This document shows positions 37,059-44,541 of a stretch of DNA of 64,000 nucleotides, piece by piece. A program made the translations under genes and the position numbers. Below the pieces are notes generated by a model that searched no databases, was not told the DNA's origin, and saw nothing but the letters and a program-made list of their open reading frames with translations. Positions within the stretch are counted from its first letter, which is position 1, and every line of letters begins with the position of its first letter. The DNA comes from Solimonas sp036405815 (lineage in GTDB: Bacteria > Pseudomonadota > Gammaproteobacteria > Nevskiales > Nevskiaceae), in contig DASWWX010000060.1 in NCBI GenBank assembly GCA_036405815.1, positions 8,140 through 72,139 on the forward strand, given 5' to 3'.

Positions 37059-37865
37059 TCAGGTCGGTCGAGGCAGTGCGAACGGCCGCATCTGCTCGGT
37101 CTGTCGGCGCAAGGCGCGATCGACGAGACGCGGGAACCAGGCGTTGATCCGCACGAACAGCTTTTCCGGCCAGCCGAGATAGCGTTCGGCGCGCTCGCGT
37201 TCGATCGCCAGGACGATCTGCGCCGCCACGGCGGCCGGATCGTCCTGCGGCATCTTCACCGCCGCGGCCATCGCCTCGACGGCGCCGGCATTGATCGCGG
37301 TGCGCGTGTAGCGCGGCGCCACGTACAGCACGCCGATGCCGCTGCCGTTGAGTTCGCGACGCAGCGCTTCGGAGAAGCCGCGCAATGCGAACTTCGTGCT
37401 TGAGTAGGCAGTGAAGCAGGGAAATGCGATCGAGCCGAAGATCGAACCGACGTTGACGATCAGGCCGCGCCCCTGCGCCCGCATGGTCGGCAGCAGTGCC
37501 TGCACCAGCCGCATCGGCGCCAGCACGTTGGTCTGCCACAGGCGCGACAGCACTGGCGCCGGCGTATCGGCGAACTCGCCGAAATGCGACGTGCCGGCGC
37601 AGTTGATCAGCACGTCCAGCCGCGGATACGCGGTCAGCACGTGTGCGGCCAGCCGTTCGGGGCCGTCGTCAGCGCCCAGGTCCGCCGCGAAGATTTCGGC
37701 GCGCCCACCGTGCGCCTCGACCTCGCCCTTGAGGCGCGCCAGGGCATCGCGGTCGCGGCCGCTGAGACAGAGCCACGCGCCGCGGGATGCCAGCGCCAGT
37801 GCCAGCGCGCGGCCGATACCGCCGCTGGCACCGGTCAGCAGGATACGGCGGTCTTGGAGGTACAT
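37059..37865 (-). CDS. Short-chain dehydrogenase/reductase
   Basis: NAD(P)-dependent oxidoreductase, 268 residues, with the TGxxxGIG cofactor motif (ITGASGGIG-like LLTGASGGIG at residues ~9-18), NCAGT at the central strand and the catalytic Ser/Tyr/Lys in VGSIFG ... AYSSTKFALRGFSEALRREL. The Arg in SGRDR after the second strand suggests NADP preference. Its start lies inside the end of the upstream diiron-protein gene (31-base overlap), tying it to a four-gene operon with an acyl ligase, so it may reduce or oxidise an acyl-derived intermediate. Confidence 0.92.
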   Translation of the reverse strand: MYLQDRRILLTGASGGIGRALALALASRGAWLCLSGRDRDALARLKGEVEAHGGRAEIFAADLGADDGPERLAAHVLTAYPRLDVLINCAGTSHFGEFADTPAPVLSRLWQTNVLAPMRLVQALLPTMRAQGRGLIVNVGSIFGSIAFPCFTAYSSTKFALRGFSEALRRELNGSGIGVLYVAPRYTRTAINAGAVEAMAAAVKMPQDDPAAVAAQIVLAIERERAERYLGWPEKLFVRINAWFPRLVDRALRRQTEQMRPFALPRPT

Positions 37866-38521
37866 GAACGGAACTCCTGGTGCAGGTGACGGAAGATGTC
37901 GCCGTAGAGGCGGTAGAAACGGCCCGCGGCATGGACCACGGCCTGACGGTCCTCGACGCGGTCGAAGCGGTTGACCAGATCGCGAAAGAAGCCGACGTGC
38001 TCGACGTCGAGCGCGCCGTGGCTGTTGAGGTAGCTGAACGCCTGCTTCGGCAGGTTCAGCGCGCCGGCGATGCGGCCTGCGGCGGCGGTCGCCATCTCGA
38101 TGCTGGTGCCTTCCAGCACCTGCACCATGCCGAAGAAGCCGACCGGGTTACCGCGATTCACCGTGTCGTAGGCGTAGGCAACCATCAGCTCGGTAGGCAA
38201 CGACGGCGTGCTGTGCCGCGCGCGCGCCGCATCACCGCCGGCGGCGGCGATGTCGTTGAGGATCCATTCCTGATGGCCGAACTCCTCCTCGACGTAGTGC
38301 ACGATCTTTTCGCGCAGCCATTCGTACTCCGGCCCGAGCCGCGCGCCGCAAGCCATCATCAGCGGCACCGTGTGGCGCACGTGGTGATAAGCCTCGGTCA
38401 GAAAGGCGATGTACAGCTCTCGCGTCACCTGCCCCGACAGCGCGTCCGCAAACAGCGGAACGGACATCAGGGCAGCGCGATCCGGCGCCGTGGCGTGCAG
38501 CAGTTCCTCATGAAAGCTCAT
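37835..38521 (-). CDS. Heme-oxygenase-like diiron protein (TenA-like / iron-containing redox enzyme)
   Basis: 228-residue all-helical protein of the iron-containing redox enzyme / heme-oxygenase-like diiron oxidase (HDO) type. Candidate iron ligands are present in order: Glu and His in EEEFGHQEW (ExxH), Glu in EGTSIEMA, and Asp/His in LDVEHVGFF. Other HDO proteins (for example UndA) oxidise fatty acids or amino acids, so with the acyl ligase next to it this may oxidise a fatty-acyl substrate; the activity is inferred. The ATG at 38521 overlaps the end of the ligase gene by 14 bases and the stop overlaps the SDR gene, indicating coupled translation. Confidence 0.85.
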   Translation of the reverse strand: MSFHEELLHATAPDRAALMSVPLFADALSGQVTRELYIAFLTEAYHHVRHTVPLMMACGARLGPEYEWLREKIVHYVEEEFGHQEWILNDIAAAGGDAARARHSTPSLPTELMVAYAYDTVNRGNPVGFFGMVQVLEGTSIEMATAAAGRIAGALNLPKQAFSYLNSHGALDVEHVGFFRDLVNRFDRVEDRQAVVHAAGRFYRLYGDIFRHLHQEFRSCTSKTAVSC

Positions 38522-40001
38522 CGACAGGTTCCTCGTAGAGTGAATCGATTCGGGTCTGGTACTGCGTCCAGATGCGCTCGCGACACAGACGGCCGTTGGT
38601 CGTCGCGAGCTGGTTGTCGGGGGTGAACGGCGCATCGGCGGCGATCCAGCGCCGCACGCGTGCGTAGTCCGGCAGGCCGGCATTGACCGCAGCGATGGCG
38701 GCCGCCACATCGGCCGCCGCGGCGGGCGCACGCACGACGATGACCGCGGCATTCCAGGGCCTGGCCTCGCCGAACACTGCGGCACGCGCGATCGCCGGCT
38801 GCAGGTCCAGTTCGCGCTCCACCCATTCGGGCGAAACGTTGCGCCCGAACGCGGTGACGAACAGGTTCTTGCGGCGACCGGTAAGCACCAGTCGGCCATC
38901 GGCATCGAGGCGGCCGAGATCGCCCGTGGACACCGGCGCATCGGCGGCGCGCGGCGCCTGGCCCACGTAGCCGAGAAAGCCGTTGCCCGCGACCCGCACC
39001 TCACCGTCGGCCGACACCTGCAGCGTGATGTGCGGCAACGGACGGCCGACGCTGCCGGCGAGGCTGTCGCCGATGCGGTTCAGCGCGACCACCGAGGCGC
39101 ATTCGGACAGGCCGTAGCCCTCGTACACCGGCAGGCCGAGCGCGGCGGCCCGATGCAGCAACGTCGGCGACACCGGCGCGCCGCCGACCGCGACGAAGCG
39201 CAACGCCGTCGGCGCGGCGGCACCGCGCTCGATCGCCACACACAGCGCGTGCAGCATCTGCGGCACCAGAATCGCGCTGGTGGCCTGCGTACTGCGCAGG
39301 GCGTCGAGCAGGCGCAGCGGATCGATACCGCTGGCGCCGTCGAGTCCGATCGCGGCCAGCGGCCGCAGACAGACGGTGGCACCGGCCAGTAGCGGCGCGT
39401 CGACGCCGCCGATGTTTTCCAGCAACGTCGACAGCGGCAGGGCGCAGAGATGACGGTCCTGCGCATCGGCGCCGGTGGCATCGCCTAGCGACTGCGCCAC
39501 ACGCTCCATGGTCGCCAGCGACAGGCACACCCCTTTGGGGTCGCCGGTGGTGCCGGAGGTGTACGTGATCTTCTGCGTGCCCGCCGGCAACCGCACCGGG
39601 CCGGCGAAGGCGCGCGGCCGGTACAAAGACATCACATCGTCCAAGGGCTGCGACTCAACGAAATCGAACGGCAGTCGCGCCGCGGCGTTGGCCGGCGCCA
39701 GCACCCACTCGACACCGGCGTCGCGAATCGCGTGCTCAATCTGCGTCGGCGAAAAGAACAGCGGCAGCGGCACCAGGCGACAGGCGGATCGGCGCGCCGC
39801 CAGATCGGTCACCACCCAGTCCACTCCGTTGTCGGCGTACAGACCCAGCGTTTCGATGCCGAGCGCATGCAACAACGCCGCCTGCCGTGCGATCGCCGCG
39901 GTCAGCGCCGCGTAGGTCAGCGAGCGACCCGGCGCATCGAGTGCCACCGCGTCCGGCCGGTGCATGGCATGCGCCGTCACCGCTTCGAGCACGCGGCTCA
40001 C
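38508..40001 (-). CDS. AMP-dependent acyl-CoA synthetase/ligase
   Basis: 497-residue adenylate-forming enzyme that activates a carboxylic acid. The P-loop is ITYTSGTTGDPKGV, the A5 motif is YEGYGLSEC, and A7/A8 are VSTGDLGRLDADGRLVLTGRRKN. LFVTAFGRNVSPEWVE supplies the lysine-region hinge, and the C-terminal domain ends in TTNGRLCRERI where a catalytic Lys would be expected (here TNGRLCR). The GTG start (40001) overlaps the upstream stop as GTGA. The chain is slightly short for long-chain acyl-CoA synthetases. The missing A10 lysine suggests altered or partner-dependent thiolation. Confidence 0.87.
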   Translation of the reverse strand: MSRVLEAVTAHAMHRPDAVALDAPGRSLTYAALTAAIARQAALLHALGIETLGLYADNGVDWVVTDLAARRSACRLVPLPLFFSPTQIEHAIRDAGVEWVLAPANAAARLPFDFVESQPLDDVMSLYRPRAFAGPVRLPAGTQKITYTSGTTGDPKGVCLSLATMERVAQSLGDATGADAQDRHLCALPLSTLLENIGGVDAPLLAGATVCLRPLAAIGLDGASGIDPLRLLDALRSTQATSAILVPQMLHALCVAIERGAAAPTALRFVAVGGAPVSPTLLHRAAALGLPVYEGYGLSECASVVALNRIGDSLAGSVGRPLPHITLQVSADGEVRVAGNGFLGYVGQAPRAADAPVSTGDLGRLDADGRLVLTGRRKNLFVTAFGRNVSPEWVERELDLQPAIARAAVFGEARPWNAAVIVVRAPAAAADVAAAIAAVNAGLPDYARVRRWIAADAPFTPDNQLATTNGRLCRERIWTQYQTRIDSLYEEPVDELS

Positions 40002-40687
40002 GACACACCCATCGCCGTCGGCACCGCCGACGTACCGGCCAGCGCCGCACGACGACGCGCCGCGCGCTCCATCAGATCGCGCTGCCCACTGCGGATATCG
40101 CCGAGCAGGACCGAGGGCTGCGCCTCGTAGTAGCGACCCCAAGCCTCGCGCTCGCGCGCCGGCAGCCGTTTGGGATCGGCCAGGCCGAGCGTGTCGAGGG
40201 CGACACCCGCCTGCGCAAAGCCGTTACCGAGGCGGGGCGAGCCGGTGAACACCAGCCAGCGATAGCCCGCACGGTCCAGCCATTCGGCCAGCACCGGAAT
40301 CAGATGGCGCAAGGCGCCCGTCGTGGCGCCGGCGAGATTGCCGACTTCAATGATCTCGTCGCGCGCCACCGGACGGCCGAGGCGGCGCGACAACACCTGC
40401 TCGGCGGGCGCATCGAGATAGCGTTCGAGAAACAGCGGCGCATCGACGGCCGCCCGCAGGCCGAACGCGGCGACCAGACGGCCGTCGCTCTCATGAAGGC
40501 CGAACAGACGCGGCATGAAGCTGTATAGGCTGGCCCCGTAGGCCTCGGCGAAGCGCGCAGCGATGAAGCGCTCATAGGCCGGCCGCGTGCAGGCGTCGGC
40601 TTCCAGCAACCGCGGCAGCGTCAGGCCCGGCAGGCGCCGGCGCGACGAGGCCGAAAGACCGGCGGCGCCACCGATAGAACGATCCAT
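39998..40687 (-). CDS. Thermostable hemolysin family protein
   Basis: 229-residue protein resembling the thermostable hemolysin (delta-VPH) family: LEADACTRPAYERFIAARFAEAYGASLYSFMPRLFGLHESDGRLVAAFGLR, then LFLERYLDAPAEQVLSRRLGR and EVGNLAGATTGALRHLIPVLAEWLDRAGYRWLVFTG. Despite the name, no signal peptide or transmembrane segment is seen, so a soluble enzyme is as likely as a toxin; the pattern recalls acyltransferases of the GNAT/autoinducer-synthase fold (inference). The ATG 40687 has a clear AGGAG upstream; the frame continues upstream without support. It leads the ligase-diiron-SDR operon. Confidence 0.82.
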   Translation of the reverse strand: MDRSIGGAAGLSASSRRRLPGLTLPRLLEADACTRPAYERFIAARFAEAYGASLYSFMPRLFGLHESDGRLVAAFGLRAAVDAPLFLERYLDAPAEQVLSRRLGRPVARDEIIEVGNLAGATTGALRHLIPVLAEWLDRAGYRWLVFTGSPRLGNGFAQAGVALDTLGLADPKRLPAREREAWGRYYEAQPSVLLGDIRSGQRDLMERAARRRAALAGTSAVPTAMGVS

Positions 40688-40704
40688 AACGACTCCTGAA
40701 AAGT

Positions 40705-40719
40705 CCCCTGGGACAGGGG
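40705..40719 (-). promoter_or_regulatory. 6-bp hairpin in the leader of the hemolysin-family operon
   Basis: CCCCTG (40705-40710) and CAGGGG (40714-40719) form a perfect stem with a three-base loop. On the minus strand it precedes the ribosome-binding site (AGGAG) and ATG of the first gene by only a few bases, so it may affect translation initiation. Confidence 0.4.
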
Positions 40720-40934
40720 CATCGCCGTCTCTGGCGCAGGGTCGATGCCAGGTCGGCGCAATCGACGCCAACACGAGGCAAGTTATTGAATATTTTCAGG
40801 TTACAGACAGACGCCAGCAGGCTGCGCGTGGCTGCACAGGCGCGCAAAGGCCGCGCGGTGCGCAAGCCTTGTCGACAATTTTTGCGGCCTCGCCTGCTGC
40901 AGGCCGCTGGTGGCCGATCGCCGTGGTTCGCGGC

Positions 40935-41426
40935 TCAGGGACAGGCTGGCGCGGCGTCCGGCGCCAGCAGGCTGCCGTCGGCCGCGATCAGCAGTACCGG
41001 GCGCAAGCCCGATTCGAGACCGCAGTACGGCAGATAGCCGATCGCGGTCGGGGTTTCGGCGACGAAGCGCGCGACCGCCGCCTCGGACGCGAGTACGTGC
41101 GGCGGGCGGATACCGTGGTAGTACTGCTCGGTCCAGTACCCGTCCAGTGCCTCCGGCGCGGCATCCAGCACCGCCTGCGAGAACCGTCGCCGCCACGGAT
41201 GATCCGCCGGCAGATTGACCGGCTGGATGCGACGGCCGTCGCGCCACAGTTGCTGACGGCGTTTGTAGATGCGCGCGATCGCATCACGATCGAGCGGTTC
41301 GGCCGCGCGGGCGGTCGGCACCACCACCGCCAGTACCGGCGTCTGCGCCGCGGCCGGCCCCGCCAGCACCAGCGACAGCAGTAGCGCCGCCAGTCTGCAG
41401 GGGCTGTACAGGGTCGGCGATCGCAT
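40935..41426 (-). CDS. Exported PBP-like substrate-binding protein
   Basis: 163 residues with a signal peptide (LAALLLSLVLAGPAAAQ). It then resembles the periplasmic substrate-binding (PstS/PBP-like) fold in short form: AVVVPTARAAEPLDRDAIARIYKRRQQLWRDGRRIQPVNLP, and ...AVARFVAETPTAIGYLPY. Its length is about half that of PstS. It may sense an anion or other ligand. Its ATG overlaps the stop of the porin-like gene upstream (TGATG), and both face a divergent kinase/regulator pair. Confidence 0.75.
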   Translation of the reverse strand: MRSPTLYSPCRLAALLLSLVLAGPAAAQTPVLAVVVPTARAAEPLDRDAIARIYKRRQQLWRDGRRIQPVNLPADHPWRRRFSQAVLDAAPEALDGYWTEQYYHGIRPPHVLASEAAVARFVAETPTAIGYLPYCGLESGLRPVLLIAADGSLLAPDAAPACP

Positions 41427-42694
41427 CAGAACAGCACCGCGATCGAGGCACGGAAGCCATCTTCCGTGCGCGGCTCTCCGCTCACCGCATCGACATCCGA
41501 CTCGACGTACTCGGCCTTGAACACGAGGCCCGGTCGCGGCCGGTAGTTGAGGCCGCCGAGGTACAGTCGCAGGCGCTCGGGTGCCTGCACGCCGCGGAAC
41601 TGTTCGTAGCGCGCCACCGCATACAGCGTTGTGCTCAGCGGCACCACCGCCTGCACGTAACCACCCTGCTCGTCGCGCGACTCGAGATGCAGGCGCGAGG
41701 TGCGATGCACGTACTCGGCGCTCAGCTCGAATCGGTCGACGGCCCACTGCAGATCGACGCCGTACAGCTTGCGGCGGGCGCGCACGCCCTCGTCGAGTTC
41801 GAAATCGACGAACGAGAATCCGGTCTCCAGGTGCGGCAGCGGCGACCCCGACAGGTGCAAGCCATAGGCTTCGCGGAACGTCGGCTTGTGCGGTTCCGGA
41901 AACAGCTCCTCGCCCGGCGATGCATAGATCGAGTACTCGATCCCCTGGTCGCCGATCGGCAGCAGGCCGTGCACCATCGCGCCGGTGGCGTTGGTCGGAA
42001 ACGTGCTTTCCGTGATCAGCGGTCGCGACGTGGTCCAGACCAGCGGCGCGGCATGGATCAGGTTCCAGCGGCCCACCGGCGTCAGGAACTTGCCGAGCCG
42101 CAACTTGATCTCGTCGCGCTGGAAGTAATCGAAGTAGAAGCGCTCCAGCACCAGACGCGCGTCGTCGCTGCCGATATCGCCGGTGCGGGCGACGAAGGCA
42201 TCAGCCAGCTCGAGTTCACCGAAGAAGCGCCAGCGCGCGTCGTCCCACCACAGGATCGCGCTCAGCGCATCGAGGCCGGCGCGACGGTCTTCCGGCCCGT
42301 CGGTATCAGCGACCGAGAATGCTCCGTATCCCCCGAGCGTGAATCCATGCCCGAGCGACAACCCCTGTCCGAGCTGGTAGCGGCCGGCCAGCGGATCGAA
42401 TCCGATCGGGCTGGCCGCGGTAACGCCCGGCGCGCCCGACGCTTCGTCGGTCCCGGGGTCGGGCGCGGGGTCGGGCGCGGGGTCGCGCGGGGGGTCGAGC
42501 GCAGCGCGAGGCGCCGGCGTGGCCGAGGGCTCGCCCGACACGAACGGCATATCCACCGCCGGGACCGCCATAGCTTCGTCGGCAGCCGCGGCGGCCGGCG
42601 CCGGCGTCGGCACGACGCAAAGCAGCAGCGAGACCAGCAGCCAGCCTGTGGCGCCTGCAAGGGCCCTCAACGAACGGAAGGGGACGGCTATCAT
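41426..42694 (-). CDS. Outer-membrane beta-barrel porin-like protein
   Basis: 422 residues. A signal peptide (LLVSLLLCVVPTPAPAAAAADE) is followed by an acidic/proline tract (PRDPAPDPAPDPGTDE, encoded by a tandem 12-base-type repeat near 42455-42495), then a barrel with many aromatic-ended strands (YGAFSVADTDG, LELADAFVARTGDIGSDDARLVLERFYFDYF, LRLGKFLTPVGRWNLIHAAPLVWT...) and a terminal Phe (ASIAVLF) typical of outer-membrane proteins. The substrate is unknown. Upstream of the PBP-like gene and divergent (75 bases) from the histidine kinase; the block looks like a sensing or uptake module. Confidence 0.8.
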   Translation of the reverse strand: MIAVPFRSLRALAGATGWLLVSLLLCVVPTPAPAAAAADEAMAVPAVDMPFVSGEPSATPAPRAALDPPRDPAPDPAPDPGTDEASGAPGVTAASPIGFDPLAGRYQLGQGLSLGHGFTLGGYGAFSVADTDGPEDRRAGLDALSAILWWDDARWRFFGELELADAFVARTGDIGSDDARLVLERFYFDYFQRDEIKLRLGKFLTPVGRWNLIHAAPLVWTTSRPLITESTFPTNATGAMVHGLLPIGDQGIEYSIYASPGEELFPEPHKPTFREAYGLHLSGSPLPHLETGFSFVDFELDEGVRARRKLYGVDLQWAVDRFELSAEYVHRTSRLHLESRDEQGGYVQAVVPLSTTLYAVARYEQFRGVQAPERLRLYLGGLNYRPRPGLVFKAEYVESDVDAVSGEPRTEDGFRASIAVLF

Positions 42695-42769
42695 GCGGAA
42701 CCTGGGTTGCGCGTTTGCCGAGTCGGCCACGCGCCCTGGCAATAAGGTGACGCTACTGTAAACCCGCGC

Positions 42770-44530
42770 GTGACGATCCGACGACTGCTGCTGGTGGCAT
42801 TTCTCGCGGTCAGCCTGATCCCGGCCGCGACGCTGACGTGGCTGGCTTTCGAGCGCACCCGCGCGGCGATGCTGTCGGAAATCGAGCAGGGCGTGGGCCG
42901 CTCCACCGCCGCCGTCGCCGTGGATGTCGACCGCGTACTGTTCGAGCGTCTGCTCAACGCCACCACGTGGACGCATCTGGAGGTCATGCAGGACCTGCGC
43001 CTGGGCGATCTGGACAAGCGCCTGTCCGATTTCCTGATGGAGATGCGCGCCCGCTACGGCAGCGTCTATTACGCGCTGCACGCGGTGTCGCCGGACGGCC
43101 AGGTCGTCGCCTCGACCTTGCCGGCGCTGCCGGGTCACGCACTGGCGCACGGCGACGCCTGGCCGCCCGCGCAGCTGCCGGGCGGCACCGTTCGCGTCTC
43201 ACGTATCGAGGGCACTGCCACCACGCCGGCGCTGCTGCGGTTGCGCAGCGCCATCGACTCGCAGTTCACCGATGGCGTAATCGGCGACCTGGTGCTGGAC
43301 GTCGAGTGGCGCACGATCGAGACCCTGCTCGACCGCGCCTCCGGGCCGGCCCGCCAGATTCTGGTGCTCGACACGGCCGGTCGGGCCGTTGCCGCATCGG
43401 CCGGATTGCGGGGGCGCGAGGCCGAGGTGCCCGCGCGCTTTGCCGACTGGCAACTGCCAGCCCGCGCTGCAGGTATCGCCGTGCGCGACGCTCGCCCCCT
43501 GCTGCCCGGTGAGGCTATCGTCGGGTACCGCCGCTCCCAGGGGTTCGACGACTTCAGCGGCTTCGGCTGGACCTACGTGCTGCTGCAATCGCGTGCGGAT
43601 GCCCTGTCGCCGGTGCAGCAGATGGCCTGGACCTTCGCTGGCCTGCTCGGACTGATCGTGCTGGCAGTGACGGCGATCTCGCTCGGTATCGCCGCCCTGA
43701 TCGCGCGGCCCGTGATCGCACTCACCGCGTTCACGCGTCGCTATCTGGATCCCGGAACGCCGCCGACGCCGCCGCCACCCGGCCCAGGCGAACTGGGCGA
43801 ACTCAATCGCAGCTTCGTGCAGTTGATGGACACGCTGCAGCGCTCGCAGTCGACGCTGACACAGGCGTCCAAGCTAGCGGCGCTCGGCGAGATCACCGCG
43901 CTGCTCGCGCATGAGGTGCGTACGCCGCTCGGCATCCTGCGCTCATCGGTGCAGATGCTGGCCGGCGAACGCGGGCTCAGCGACGAAGGCCGCGAGTTGC
44001 TGCGCATCGTCGAAGCGGAAACCGCGCGGCTGAACCGCCTCGTGAGCACGCTGCTGGACGGCGCCCGCACGCGGCCACCGCAGATGCTGCCGGTGGACTT
44101 GCACGGCCTGCTCGCCCACGCCGCGAGCCTGCTCGCTTCGCAGCTGCGTCATGCCTCGGTCGAACTGCGCCTGCTGCCGGAAGCCCGCGACGCCACCGTG
44201 AACTGCGATGCCGAGCAGATCACGCAGGTGCTGCTCAATCTGCTGATGAACGCCCTGCAGATCCTCAAGGACGGCGGCCGCATCGAGGTTCGTACGATCG
44301 AGCACGACGCGCGCCTTCACGTTCATGTCGACGACAACGGCCCCGGCGTACCGGAAGAGGAACGCGAGCGCATCTTCGAGCCGTTCGTCTACAAGCGGGA
44401 GGGCGGCATCGGTCTGGGCTTGGCCGTGGTCCGGCAGATCCTGCGGCAGCACGGCGGCGACATCGCCGTCGAACGCAGCGCGCTGGGCGGCGCTTCGTTC
44501 CGTTTCTGGCTGCCGCGCGATCCCCCGTAG
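42770..44530 (+). CDS. Membrane sensor histidine kinase (NtrB/AtoS type)
   Basis: 586-residue two-component sensor. A transmembrane helix (LLLVAFLAVSLIPAATLTWLA), a large extracytoplasmic double-Cache-like domain to about residue 275, a second helix (WTFAGLLGLIVLAVTAISLGIAALIA), HAMP, then the kinase core. The H-box is LLAHEVRTPLGIL (His near residue 380), the N-box is NLLMNALQILKDGG, and G-boxes are DDNGPGVP and GGIGLGLAVV. The start is GTG. The cognate regulator follows by 11 bases. The sensor domain suggests a small external ligand, perhaps one brought by the divergent porin/PBP pair. Confidence 0.93.
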   Translation: MTIRRLLLVAFLAVSLIPAATLTWLAFERTRAAMLSEIEQGVGRSTAAVAVDVDRVLFERLLNATTWTHLEVMQDLRLGDLDKRLSDFLMEMRARYGSVYYALHAVSPDGQVVASTLPALPGHALAHGDAWPPAQLPGGTVRVSRIEGTATTPALLRLRSAIDSQFTDGVIGDLVLDVEWRTIETLLDRASGPARQILVLDTAGRAVAASAGLRGREAEVPARFADWQLPARAAGIAVRDARPLLPGEAIVGYRRSQGFDDFSGFGWTYVLLQSRADALSPVQQMAWTFAGLLGLIVLAVTAISLGIAALIARPVIALTAFTRRYLDPGTPPTPPPPGPGELGELNRSFVQLMDTLQRSQSTLTQASKLAALGEITALLAHEVRTPLGILRSSVQMLAGERGLSDEGRELLRIVEAETARLNRLVSTLLDGARTRPPQMLPVDLHGLLAHAASLLASQLRHASVELRLLPEARDATVNCDAEQITQVLLNLLMNALQILKDGGRIEVRTIEHDARLHVHVDDNGPGVPEEERERIFEPFVYKREGGIGLGLAVVRQILRQHGGDIAVERSALGGASFRFWLPRDPP

Positions 44531-44541
44531 ACTTGCCCGCC

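Noticed and set aside
39998..40687. Secreted toxin
   Set aside because: The thermostable-hemolysin family name suggests it, but there is no signal peptide or membrane segment and the operon is enzymatic.
40884..40907. Terminator behind the PBP-like gene (GCGGCCT...AGGCCGC)
   Set aside because: The stem is seven bases with a ten-base loop, but on the relevant minus strand it is followed by A, not T; it is not a convincing intrinsic terminator.
42695..42769. Sigma54 promoter between the porin and kinase genes
   Set aside because: The only GG-N10-GC match (GGTTGCGCGTTTGC region, plus strand) is poor at the TGGCA part, so it is not listed as a feature.
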